The position numbers and the translations under genes were made by a program. Source: an uncultured Anaerofilum sp. (lineage in GTDB: Bacteria; Bacillota; Clostridia; Oscillospirales; Ruminococcaceae). Taken from it: a DNA stretch of 56,871 nt. Below are positions 41,255-48,851 of the stretch, one piece after another. The DNA lies in assembly GCA_944385945.1 (NCBI GenBank), contig CALWZD010000003.1, positions 1-56,871 of the forward strand, given 5' to 3'. The stretch's first letter is position 1. Each line of letters begins with the position of its first letter. The notes under the pieces were generated by a model that saw nothing but the letters and a program-made list of their open reading frames with translations, ran no database searches and was not told where the DNA came from.

Positions 41255-41421
41255 ATGCTTGAAAAGAAAAGGCATCGTAAATATTAGAAAACTTACCCTA
41301 CTTGCGATGTGTGTTGTATTGGCAGGAACCGTCCATAATACGGGCGATTACATGAAGTGATGGCTATGCGGTGTTCTACATTGTTGACAAATTGCACCAA
41401 GCATTCGCCACTGAAAAATAA
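41255..41421 (+). pseudogene. Decayed exported-peptide gene (relic)
   Basis: Reading across frames gives a signal-peptide-like start MLEKKRHRK (stop after 10 codons), then in a second frame IRKLTLLAMCVVLAGT ending at TGA 41358-41360. A third frame gives SDGYAVFYIVDKLHQAFATEK up to a TAA at 41419-41421. Positively charged start, hydrophobic core and a protein-like tail suggest one small secreted protein broken by two frameshifts. The consensus promoter directly upstream supports a once-active gene. It could also be chance. Confidence 0.35.
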
Positions 41422-41472
41422 AGAATAACAGACCACACAAAGATGTAGTTGTGGTATAGGAAGGCGATTAAA

Positions 41473-42816
41473 ATGAATTACAAAAAGGTAGGCTTTTGTT
41501 TTTTTTCCATTGCTATGTTGGGGGTTTTGTTTGTACTCAACGGTTTATCCCCCAAAGTAGCAGATGATTATGTGTACGTGAATAGCTTTTTTGATGGCAC
41601 TAGAATCGAAAATCCGCTGCAAATCATTCCGTCAATGATGGCTCATTATCAAGGAAAAAGCGCTCTATTCAACATTCAAGGAGGACGTTTAGTCGTCCAC
41701 ACAATTGCGCAGTTGATGTTGTTATTTTTGCCGGATCGTGCGTTCGATGTGGTAAACGCAGTGGCTGGGGTTGGATTTAGCTGGATCTTGCTTCAGTTTT
41801 CGAAAGACAAAAAACAATTTTCGCTTACGGTATATGTGTGCCTGATTTTGATCATCTTTTTGTTTGCGCCGGCGTTTGGCCAAACGATGCTGTGGACGGT
41901 AGGCTCCGCAAATTATTTGTGGGGAGCTATCGTTTCCATTGGTTGGCTGGCTTGGATAGATAAGCTTATAGAAAAAGAGCAGATCAATCGATACGAGCAG
42001 GCCGGGGTCGTTGTATACGCATTTTTTGCAGGCTTTTGTAATGAAAACACTTCCGCTGCTGTTTTACTGATCGTAGGCTTGTTGCTTTTGCTCCGCCTTT
42101 ATGAAAAGAAAAAGTGGAAAATATGGATGATTTTAAGCTGTTCTTCCGGTTTTGCGGGCTGGTTGGTGATGATTTTGGCACCGGGGAACAACGCCCGCTT
42201 AGTAGCTGAAAACGCTGATGTACCGATGACTTTTTCGTTGCTGCTTTGGCGATTTGTGGATTGTACACTGCAACTGCAGAAAAATATGGCTCCCCTTATC
42301 GTGCTTTGTGCGATGCTGTTTGGCTGTGCGCTTGCAATGAAGTTGGACAAGCATATACTGCTGCGGGCAGGGATCTTTATCGTCGGGGCTTTTGCGTGTG
42401 CATACTCTATGGTGATGGCGCCGTATATTTCTTACCGTTCGTTGTTTGGTGTGTTTGCTTTGTTTGCGATTGCAGCAAGTATCTTGATCGCTGAACTGCA
42501 AAAGTCAACGGCTGCATTTTTGTCCTATGCATTGTGTGGAATCGGTGCAGTACTGTGCTTTTTCTTAGTTGTGCCAAATGTATATCACTGCTATTTGAAT
42601 TATGGCTACTGGAATGCTCGTCAGGCAAGCGTAATGGAGCAAAAAGAGCAGGGAAAAGAACAAATTGAAACCTATTCGATCGTAAGTTCCAATCCTTACA
42701 GTGTATTCTTCCAGTTGGAGGATATAACGGACGATCCCGCCTACTGGACAAATGAGGCGTATGCAGAATATTATGGTATTACTTCCGTGATTTCTAAAGA
42801 AGTGAAGTATACCTAA
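41473..42816 (+). CDS. DUF6056-like polytopic membrane protein
   Basis: 447 aa, about 11 membrane helices. The extracytoplasmic loop after helix 1 holds LSPKVADDYVYVNSF, and GGRLVVHTIAQLML and TMLWTVGSANYLWG follow. These motifs, with their acidic first loop, are seen in the DUF6056/GT-C-like families of Firmicutes, often linked to surface glycan assembly. The function is not established. The start at 41473 has AGGAAGG eight bases upstream. Nothing recognisable fills 42817-42978 except a short ATA-rich inverted repeat. Confidence 0.7.
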   Translation: MNYKKVGFCFFSIAMLGVLFVLNGLSPKVADDYVYVNSFFDGTRIENPLQIIPSMMAHYQGKSALFNIQGGRLVVHTIAQLMLLFLPDRAFDVVNAVAGVGFSWILLQFSKDKKQFSLTVYVCLILIIFLFAPAFGQTMLWTVGSANYLWGAIVSIGWLAWIDKLIEKEQINRYEQAGVVVYAFFAGFCNENTSAAVLLIVGLLLLLRLYEKKKWKIWMILSCSSGFAGWLVMILAPGNNARLVAENADVPMTFSLLLWRFVDCTLQLQKNMAPLIVLCAMLFGCALAMKLDKHILLRAGIFIVGAFACAYSMVMAPYISYRSLFGVFALFAIAASILIAELQKSTAAFLSYALCGIGAVLCFFLVVPNVYHCYLNYGYWNARQASVMEQKEQGKEQIETYSIVSSNPYSVFFQLEDITDDPAYWTNEAYAEYYGITSVISKEVKYT

Positions 42817-42978
42817 AGTTTTATAAAAGTGGAAATTTTCTGCCTTTATAAAAACGTGCGGTGTTGAAAATGCCTAGGAGCAAGCCGTTTTGTGACAGGG
42901 TAAATAGTTCAACTTTTGCCAATGCAAAGAATACTTTGCTTGAAACTTTGAGCAGACCCAATAAAAATGGAATAATGA

Positions 42979-43026
42979 CAAAATCCCCTCTAATGCAGGA
43001 AACAGACTGCATTAGAGGGGATTTTG
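42979..43026. terminator. Bidirectional terminator
   Basis: CAAAATCCCCTCTAATGCA and its exact complement around a 10-nt loop, between convergent genes. Confidence 0.92.
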
Positions 43027-43056
43027 TGTGAGCAAATGAAAAACCACAGAAAAAAC

Positions 43057-43851
43057 TTATGGCTGTGTATCGGATGCAGAAGAACTTGCCGACGATGCAG
43101 GCTGTGTGGTCGGCAGAGGGGTGGGGTCGGGCTGACCGTAAGAGGAAATCAGCACCGACGTAATGGTAACAGGTGTAGTGGGTTTCCCTTCACTGTTTGC
43201 ATTTGACGCCAAAGCGATTTGGTCAACTACCTCCATGCCTTGGTATATCTGCCCAAAAATCGTGTTCTTTAAATCAAGATACGGTGCACCGCCCGCTGCT
43301 TGGTAAGTCTTTGCAACGGCTTCGTCCATTCCTTGGGAAATCAAGGTGTTGGCGTCTTCTTCCGAAATCGAATTGGCAGGGGTCTGCACGATATAAAATT
43401 GACTGAAGTTGGCCGTGGTGTCCTGCCCAAGGTGTGCCATGCACAGCGCACCCGAATAATGGTGCAATTGACTGGAAATTTCTACCGGAAACGGAAAACC
43501 GTCCCAACAAGTGGTGCCACCTGTGCCACTGCCGGTGCCGTCGCCCGATTGAATGATAAAATCACCAATAACACGATGAAAAGGCAAGCCATTAAAATAG
43601 CCCTCATTTGCCAATGCAATAAAATTTTCTACCGCCATTGGGGCTAGGTCGGGATAAAGCACTGCACGAAATTCGCCGTATTCGGTGGTGAAAATGGCAA
43701 TCGGAGCGTTTTCTGTCGGCTGCTGAAATTGAAGCTGTTCCGACTCGACATCGGGACGTTTTTTGGTTTTGATCTGTTGGGAATCTCCACAGCCCACCAA
43801 CACACCAAGCACAAGCAATATACATAAAAAAGCGTAAAAAATCCGTTTCAT
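43057..43851 (-). CDS. Cyclophilin-type peptidyl-prolyl isomerase lipoprotein
   Basis: 264 aa. A lipoprotein signal (lipobox VLVGC) precedes a cyclophilin domain with PFHRVIGDFIIQSGDGTGSGTGG, FSQFYIVQT and NTIFGQIYQGMEVVDQI. The C-terminal tail is Pro/Ser/Thr-rich and low in complexity. By family it catalyses cis-trans proline isomerisation, helping exported proteins to fold on the outer membrane face. The active-site Arg is present (HRV). The start at 43851 has GAGGTAACC upstream. A cytoplasmic cyclophilin is encoded at 48144. Confidence 0.92.
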   Translation of the reverse strand: MKRIFYAFLCILLVLGVLVGCGDSQQIKTKKRPDVESEQLQFQQPTENAPIAIFTTEYGEFRAVLYPDLAPMAVENFIALANEGYFNGLPFHRVIGDFIIQSGDGTGSGTGGTTCWDGFPFPVEISSQLHHYSGALCMAHLGQDTTANFSQFYIVQTPANSISEEDANTLISQGMDEAVAKTYQAAGGAPYLDLKNTIFGQIYQGMEVVDQIALASNANSEGKPTTPVTITSVLISSYGQPDPTPLPTTQPASSASSSASDTQP

Positions 43852-44009
43852 GGTTACCTCACTGAACATCATACGCATAAAATTCGCATAAAATGGGAAT
43901 GTATAAAATATATCTCTGTTATCTTAAAAAACAGTATATCATATTTTGCTACAAAAGTCTTGATGCACTTGTGAACTTTTTGAACGAATAAAAATATTTT
44001 CAGATTCTC

Positions 44010-44038
44010 TTGACGAATGCGTGAAAAAAGGATATATT
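44010..44038 (+). promoter_or_regulatory. Promoter of the DUF1292 gene
   Basis: TTGACG (44010-44015), 17-bp spacer, TATATT (44033-44038). Confidence 0.7.
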
Positions 44039-44105
44039 AGTAACAGAGATTTTGCACAGACTGCACACAAAAAGGCTTGCCCTTTTTGAGAAAGGATATA
44101 CAACC

Positions 44106-44432
44106 ATGAGTGACGAACTGAAGATGCCTCAGGGCGAGGAGATGGAAGATTACACCCCCGACCTGATCACCTTAGAGGACGAAGACGGCAACGAGCATAC
44201 TTTCGAGGTGATCGACGCCGCTGATTTTAAAGACGAACGCTATATGGCTGTGGTTCCTTATTTGGAAGACCCCTCCAAAATGTTGGAGGAGGATATGGAA
44301 CTGATCATCATGAAAGTTGCCGAGGATGATGAAGGCGAGTATCTGGACATCGTGGACGATGACAACGAGCTGTATGAAGTAAGCGGGATGTTTGCACAGC
44401 GTCTGAAAGATCTGTACGACATCGAGGGTTGA
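44106..44432 (+). CDS. DUF1292-family acidic protein (YrzB-like)
   Basis: 108 aa, very acidic. The family core ITLEDEDGNEHTFEVID and YMAVVPYLEDPS, with VAEDDEGEYLDIVDDDNEL, matches DUF1292 (PF06949), small proteins of unknown function found throughout Firmicutes, often near alaS-ruvX genes. The start at 44106 has GAAAGGA upstream. A candidate 6S RNA begins within ~15 bp of the stop and may share its transcript. Confidence 0.9.
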   Translation: MSDELKMPQGEEMEDYTPDLITLEDEDGNEHTFEVIDAADFKDERYMAVVPYLEDPSKMLEEDMELIIMKVAEDDEGEYLDIVDDDNELYEVSGMFAQRLKDLYDIEG

Positions 44433-44440
44433 CAGTTGCT

Positions 44441-44641
44441 TAGTATCCTGCCTTGTTCGATTTGTTGCGGCTTGATATAATCCTACTAATCATTCATCGG
44501 GAGCTTGGAGTTGGCCGAAGGATTGCAGACCTCCCGCCCTCTTGAAGGGAGTTCGGAAGAAGGGAGCATGGAATCGTACACAGAGCACCCACCTGCCATT
44601 TCGGTAGGTTTTGATTAGTCGCAGACGGCAAGGCGGGTTCT
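44441..44641 (+). ncRNA. ssrS: 6S RNA (ssrS) candidate
   Basis: A ~200-nt rod-like fold. The closing helix is CCTGCCTTG (44447-44455) with CAAGGCGGG (44629-44637). A second helix is TGCGGC (44467-44472) with GTCGCA (44618-44623), and a third is CTAATCA with TGATTAG. A large internal region with hairpins CGGGAG/CTCCCG, CCCTC/GAGGG-like and ACCTGCC/GGTAGGT follows. Length, long imperfect hairpin, and a central bubble with TATAAT-like bases fit 6S RNA, which sequesters sigma-70/A polymerase in stationary phase. No SRP, RNase P or tmRNA motifs are present. Confidence 0.6.
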
Positions 44642-44655
44642 ATTAAAAACAAACA

Positions 44656-44682
44656 AAGCAGGGAGTTGCTCCCTGCTTTTTT
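44656..44682 (+). terminator. Terminator of the 6S-like RNA
   Basis: AAAGCAGGGAG TTG CTCCCTGCTTT then TTT, an intrinsic terminator. Confidence 0.85.
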
Positions 44683-44688
44683 CATGCC

Positions 44689-44723
44689 AAAGCGGTCTGC
44701 CTTTTAAAGGGCAGACCGCTTTT
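44689..44723. terminator. Terminator of the small membrane-protein gene
   Basis: AAAGCGGTCTGCC ... GGGCAGACCGCTTT, loop TTTTAAA, immediately after the minus-strand stop. Confidence 0.8.
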
Positions 44724-44724
44724 A

Positions 44725-44979
44725 TCATGCGGCACTGTTTTTGTGATCGGTGTGATAAGGAGATGATGCATCATGTGCGGCAGGGAAAAACGAGGAGCGT
44801 TCTTCAGGAAAACATAACCAGAACAAAAAATACACCCCACCGCCCAAAATTGCAATGCTGCCCAAAAATGAAAGCGTGGTAAGATTATGATCGCACCACA
44901 TACAAAGCGCAGCAAAACAACCCAATAAACATCCAAGAATACCCATTTGACCAACAAACTGAAGGATACGATACAACAT
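44725..44979 (-). CDS. Small membrane protein, unknown function
   Basis: 84 aa with two hydrophobic helices (MLYRILQFVGQMGILGCLLG and SIAILGGGVYFLFWLCF) separated by a short loop with Cys/Trp/Asp, and a hydrophilic His/Ser tail. No family is recognised. The start at 44979 has AAGGGAGG seven bases upstream. The promoter, divergent from the XRE-S24 repressor gene, overlaps an inverted repeat matching that in the repressor's own promoter, so it may be a target of the repressor. Confidence 0.6.
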   Translation of the reverse strand: MLYRILQFVGQMGILGCLLGCFAALCMWCDHNLTTLSFLGSIAILGGGVYFLFWLCFPEERSSFFPAAHDASSPYHTDHKNSAA

Positions 44980-45076
44980 AAAATAGCCTCCCTTTTCAAC
45001 GACCGAAAATTGATTTGTGCAAATGCGCTTTGATACAGAAAACAGAACATGAAACAACTTAATGTAGTTTACATAA

Positions 45077-45105
45077 AGAATACAACAACAATTAGAGGTT
45101 GTCAA
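45077..45105 (-). promoter_or_regulatory. Promoter of the small membrane-protein gene
   Basis: Minus strand TTGACA (45100-45105), 17-bp spacer, TATTCT (45077-45082). The -35 lies inside the inverted repeat 45098-45119. Confidence 0.7.
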
Positions 45106-45119
45106 CAATTTTAGACAAC
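45098..45119. promoter_or_regulatory. Candidate repressor operator, site 1
   Basis: GTTGTC-N10-GACAAC, a perfect inverted repeat over the -35 of the divergent membrane-protein promoter. Confidence 0.6.
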
Positions 45120-45146
45120 TTTTTTTACTTTATTGAAATAAAATTC

Positions 45147-45175
45147 TTTACAAGAACAACAGATAGTTGTATAAT
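45147..45175 (+). promoter_or_regulatory. Promoter of the XRE-S24 repressor gene
   Basis: TTTACA (45147-45152), 17-bp spacer, TATAAT (45170-45175). The spacer holds the inverted repeat ACAAC-N5-GTTGT (45156-45170), a candidate autoregulatory operator (site 2) using the same ACAAC/GTTGT half-sites as site 1. Confidence 0.75.
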
Positions 45176-45196
45176 AAATACAGAAAGGGGCGTGAA

Positions 45197-45784
45197 ATGA
45201 TGTTCAAGGAACGTTTGAAGGAACTACGCAAGCAAAGAGGCTTTACCCAAGTGGGCTTGTCACAAGCACTAGGCATTTCGCAGCAGGCGGTAGGAAAATG
45301 GGAAACCGGTCGCTGCACACCCGATCCGCAGACCCTCACCAAACTGTCCGAGATTTTAAGCACAACGGTGGATTACCTGTTAGGCGCAAACGGTACCGGC
45401 GGTGAAACAATGGTGCGTGTGCTGGGGACTGTGAAAGCAGGGTTCGGCGCACTTGCCTTTGAAGAAGACTATGGCTGTGAACCGGCAAATGTAAAAGATC
45501 CTTCGCAGTACTTTTATTTGATCGTCCGTGGCGACAGCATGGAGCCGCGCATCCACGACGGCGACCTTGCTTTGGTCCGTCGCCAACAAACCTTGGAAAG
45601 TGGTGAGTTGGGCGTCGTAGTGTATGGCGACGGAGAAGGAACCCTGAAAAAGTATATTCGCCAAGGGCAGGCAATTATTCTTCAGCCGTTCAATCCTGCC
45701 TATAAATCGCAGGTGATCGCAGGGGAAGATCTGGACCACCTTTATATCGCAGGACGTGTGGTAGAAACCAAAACAAAGTGGTAA
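45197..45784 (+). CDS. LexA-like self-cleaving repressor: XRE helix-turn-helix plus S24 peptidase
   Basis: 195 aa. The N-terminal XRE helix-turn-helix (FKERLKELRKQRGFTQVGL, SQQAVGKWETGR) differs from the winged helix of true LexA. The C-terminal S24 domain has the AG cleavage site A81-G82 in GTVKAGFGAL, catalytic S114 in VRGDSMEP, and lysine K151/152 in EGTLKKY. By family, DNA damage through RecA would trigger self-cleavage and release of its targets; here that is inference. Operator-like repeats lie in its own and the divergent promoter. A radical-SAM DNA-repair gene starts 129 bp downstream on the same strand. SD AAAGGGG. Confidence 0.9.
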   Translation: MMFKERLKELRKQRGFTQVGLSQALGISQQAVGKWETGRCTPDPQTLTKLSEILSTTVDYLLGANGTGGETMVRVLGTVKAGFGALAFEEDYGCEPANVKDPSQYFYLIVRGDSMEPRIHDGDLALVRRQQTLESGELGVVVYGDGEGTLKKYIRQGQAIILQPFNPAYKSQVIAGEDLDHLYIAGRVVETKTKW

Positions 45785-45913
45785 CTGCTTTGTAGAAAGA
45801 ACGCTGGGATTTTGGCTTTTTTGCAGAGAGAAGCAAAAAGGCTTTGTTTCGTGTACCCTTTTTAAAAGTATAGGGCAAGCTTGCTCGCAAACAGAAAAGG
45901 CAGGGACAGTAAG

Positions 45914-47251
45914 ATGGAACTGATGCGAAAATTGGAGATTTTAGCAGACAGCGCAAAATACGATGTTGCTTGTACTTCCAGCGGGGCTGACCGTAAAGGC
46001 AACGGAACCGACTTGGGAAGTTGTTCTGCATCAGGTATTTGCCACGCCTTTTCGGCGGATGGACGGTGCATCAGCTTGTTGAAAGTATTGCTAAGTAACG
46101 TCTGCATTTACGATTGCAGTTACTGTATCAATCGTAAAAGCAACGACCTGCCCCGTGCAGCATTCACTCCCCGTGAACTCGCCGATCTGACCATCGAATT
46201 TTATCGGCGAAACTATATCGAGGGCTTGTTTTTGTCCAGTGCGGTACTGCGTGACCCCGACTACACGATGGAACAGATGATCCGTGTGCTGGAATTGCTG
46301 CGTGGAGAGTATCGCTTTCGGGGATATATCCATGCCAAAACCATTCCCGGTGCCGATCCGCTACTGGTGCAGAAAATGGGACTGCTTGCCGATCGTTTGA
46401 GCGTCAATATCGAGCTTCCCAGCGAGCAAAGCCTAAAATTACTGGCACCCGACAAGGGAAAAACTGCTATTTTGCGTCCCATGAAACAAATCGCAGGTGC
46501 TGTTTTGCAAAACAAGCAAGAACTGGTGCAGTATCGCCACGCCCCACGCTTTGCCCCCGCTGGACAAAGTACCCAAATGATCGTTGGCGCAAGCCCCGAA
46601 ACCGACCGCCATATCGTGCAGTTGGCAGAGGGGTTATATCAAAAATATTCACTAAAACGTGTTTTCTTTTCGGCATATATCCCTGTGGCACAGGATAGCC
46701 GTCTGCCTGCGTTGGATACACCACCGCCGCTTTTGCGAGAGCATCGCTTGTATCAGGCAGATTGGCTGCTGCGCTTCTATCGGTTTTCTGCACAGGAGAT
46801 TTTAGACGAAGATACCCCCAACCTGAATCCATATGTCGACCCCAAGTGTAACTGGGCGATCCATCATATGGAGCGTTTTCCGGTCGATGTAAACAAAGCC
46901 GACTACGCCGATTTACTGCGCATTCCCGGTGTGGGCCCCAAAAGTGCAAAACGCATCGTGACCGCCCGCAAAAGTGGTGCGCTCGATTTGGATGCATTGA
47001 AACGAATCGGGGTCGTGCTGAAACGTGCGCAATACTTTATCCAGTGCAAAGGGTATCACTGTACAGGCAATGCCGGTGAGCAGGTGGTTCGTGCTTTGTT
47101 AGACCCGGCAGCGTTTTCGGTGGGCAATGAACAACTCAGCTTTTTCGCTGCGCCCGATCTGCATCGCTTGGTACAGCAGGGCACCACTGCTATAAAAGCG
47201 GCACAGGAGGTGCAGGAGGAGGCAGTAAGATGCTTGGTAAAAACGATGTGA
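45914..47251 (+). CDS. Putative DNA modification/repair radical SAM protein (TIGR03916-type)
   Basis: 445 aa. The early cysteines C37, C43 and C52 precede the radical-SAM motif C64-x3-C68-x2-C71 (CIYDCSYC). A TIM-barrel core follows (FLSSAVLRDPDYTMEQMIRV). The C-terminal region contains a helix-hairpin-helix (LLRIPGVGPKSAKRIVTA, ~335-353) for non-specific DNA binding. The family is encoded beside a uracil-DNA-glycosylase-like DUF4130 partner, as here. A role in DNA repair or modification is predicted, not shown. The start at 45914 has a weak SD. It overlaps the partner gene by 22 bp. Confidence 0.93.
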   Translation: MELMRKLEILADSAKYDVACTSSGADRKGNGTDLGSCSASGICHAFSADGRCISLLKVLLSNVCIYDCSYCINRKSNDLPRAAFTPRELADLTIEFYRRNYIEGLFLSSAVLRDPDYTMEQMIRVLELLRGEYRFRGYIHAKTIPGADPLLVQKMGLLADRLSVNIELPSEQSLKLLAPDKGKTAILRPMKQIAGAVLQNKQELVQYRHAPRFAPAGQSTQMIVGASPETDRHIVQLAEGLYQKYSLKRVFFSAYIPVAQDSRLPALDTPPPLLREHRLYQADWLLRFYRFSAQEILDEDTPNLNPYVDPKCNWAIHHMERFPVDVNKADYADLLRIPGVGPKSAKRIVTARKSGALDLDALKRIGVVLKRAQYFIQCKGYHCTGNAGEQVVRALLDPAAFSVGNEQLSFFAAPDLHRLVQQGTTAIKAAQEVQEEAVRCLVKTM

Positions 47252-47985
47252 TCTACCTCTACGACGGCAGTATGGAAGGACTGCTGTGTTGTGTATTTAC
47301 CGCAGTGGCAGAAAAGGAGATGCCGGTGGATATTTGGGTGGAAGAAGAAGCCAGCCCTACCCTGTTCGACACAAAAGCCATTTATACCGACCCGCAGCGG
47401 GCAAAGCGGGTGGCAGTGTCGATTCCGAAAAAAATGGGCGAATGTGCAAAAGAACTGGTAGAGCACGTCTTTTTTACCAGTGTCGAACAAAAAGAACTCA
47501 AAATCTTGCGCTTTCTGCTGCTTGGGTATCAGCATGGAACATCAGTATGTAAAATGCTGGGACATCCCGACGTTGCACCAATGATCGACGCCGAAAAAGC
47601 ATTGCTGAATGAAACACACCTGCTAAAAGGCTTTTTGCGATTTTCTGACTATGGCGGAACACTTGGGGCTGTGATAGGGCCCAAACATTATGTTCTGCCT
47701 TTTCTTGCACACCATTTCTGCACTCGTTTTGGAAAAGAAACGTTTATGATATGGGATAAGACGCACAAAGCTGCTTTGTACTGGAAAGACGGAAAAGCCG
47801 AAATTTTTGATATGCAGCAGTTTACACCGCCCAATCCGTCGGCAGGAGAACAGCAATACCGAGCCTTGTGGAAACGGTTTTACAACACGATTGCCATTTC
47901 TGAACGGGAAAATTTGAACTGTCGACGCACACATTGCCCCAAGCGTTATTGGGCATATATGCACGAAATGCAAGACCTATTGTAG
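47230..47985 (+). CDS. TIGR03915/DUF4130-family probable DNA-metabolism protein
   Basis: 251 aa. IYLYDGSMEGLLCCVFTAV at the start, LLGYQHGTSVCKMLGHPDV in the middle, LRFSDYGGTLGAVIGPKHYVLPFLAHHFC and PKRYWAYMHEM at the end are characteristic of the DUF4130 partner of the radical-SAM gene, reported as uracil-DNA-glycosylase-linked. The SD AGGAGGCAG and ATG lie inside the radical-SAM reading frame (22-bp overlap), so they are translationally coupled. Their joint function is unproven. Confidence 0.92.
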   Translation: MLGKNDVIYLYDGSMEGLLCCVFTAVAEKEMPVDIWVEEEASPTLFDTKAIYTDPQRAKRVAVSIPKKMGECAKELVEHVFFTSVEQKELKILRFLLLGYQHGTSVCKMLGHPDVAPMIDAEKALLNETHLLKGFLRFSDYGGTLGAVIGPKHYVLPFLAHHFCTRFGKETFMIWDKTHKAALYWKDGKAEIFDMQQFTPPNPSAGEQQYRALWKRFYNTIAISERENLNCRRTHCPKRYWAYMHEMQDLL

Positions 47986-48033
47986 GAGTGAGCATAAATC
48001 CGACAAGATATGCTGGAAATTTTGTTACAAATC

Positions 48034-48042
48034 TGGTATAAT
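48034..48042 (+). promoter_or_regulatory. Extended -10 promoter of the cyclophilin gene
   Basis: TGGTATAAT (TG-N-TATAAT) at 48034-48042, about 100 bp before the start codon. Confidence 0.5.
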
Positions 48043-48143
48043 TTCAAAAAGGTTTGCAGCATGGCTTTTGCGCACTGCGAACTGCGCCATCAGGTGCATA
48101 TGAATGAAATTTGTGCGTTTGCACTGAAAAGGAGCAATGAACA

Positions 48144-48617
48144 ATGGTTGTAATTGAAATGCAGGACGGCAAAAAAATTACTCTCGAACTGGACGAAAAG
48201 GCAGCCCCCATTACAGTGGAAAACTTTTTGAAGCTGGTAAAAGATGGCTTTTATGACGGTTTGACCTTCCACCGCATCATCCCTGGATTTATGATCCAAG
48301 GCGGTTGCCCTGAGGGAACCGGCATGGGTGGCCCCGGTTGGAGCATCAAGGGCGAATTTGCCCGCAACGGTTGGAACAATCCCATCCTGCACACCCGTGG
48401 TGTTATCAGCATGGCACGTAGCATGAATCCTGATTCGGCAGGCAGCCAGTTCTTCATCATGCACGAAGATGCACCCCATCTGGATGGTCAATATGCTGCA
48501 TTCGGCAAAGTAGTTTCGGGTATGGAAGTTGTGGACGAGATCGCAAACGTCCCTACCGGTTTCCAGGATAAACCCGTGACCCCTGTTGTAATCAAAAGCA
48601 TCACTGCACAGGAATAA
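48144..48617 (+). CDS. Cytoplasmic cyclophilin peptidyl-prolyl isomerase
   Basis: 157 aa, no signal peptide. GLTFHRIIPGFMIQGGCPEGTGMGG, SAGSQFFIMHEDAPHLDGQYAAFG and GMEVVDEIA are the cyclophilin signature, with the active Arg (HRI). It accelerates proline isomerisation in protein folding. The SD AAAAGGAG is a little distant (9-10 bases). A U-rich terminator follows. Confidence 0.95.
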   Translation: MVVIEMQDGKKITLELDEKAAPITVENFLKLVKDGFYDGLTFHRIIPGFMIQGGCPEGTGMGGPGWSIKGEFARNGWNNPILHTRGVISMARSMNPDSAGSQFFIMHEDAPHLDGQYAAFGKVVSGMEVVDEIANVPTGFQDKPVTPVVIKSITAQE

Positions 48618-48625
48618 ATATAACG

Positions 48626-48660
48626 GTGTGTCGTTTGATCGAGCGGCACACTCTTTTTTT
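48626..48660 (+). terminator. Terminator after the cyclophilin gene
   Basis: GTGTGTCG ... CGGCACAC followed by TCTTTTTTT. No gene is seen from 48661 to 48851. Confidence 0.8.
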
Positions 48661-48851
48661 GCTTTCAATCGAGCGATTACTGCAATAGTGGGAAAGTATG
48701 GTTTCCGTTTGCAAAAAGTAGAGGTATCAAGTGGAAAAATGCTGCAATATTTTCCCTTGCTTTATCGTCTAATAAATAGGAAAATGGAATTTTATACGGC
48801 TGCAAAAGTATATTTGTAAGCAGATGCAAGCGGAAAGATGAGGAATTTACG

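Noticed and set aside
44460..44490. TTGTTC-17-TATAAT promoter-like sequence before 44482
   Set aside because: It falls inside the paired 5' arm of the 6S-like RNA, so it is more likely part of the RNA than its promoter; a true promoter cannot be excluded without 5' end mapping.
44441..44641. SRP RNA or RNase P interpretation of the ncRNA
   Set aside because: The conserved SRP GGAA-loop segment and the RNase P P4 motifs are absent.
44682..45050. 122-codon frame overlapping the small membrane protein
   Set aside because: The alternative frame from 44979 has a strong SD and a better two-helix pattern; only one of the two can be the gene.
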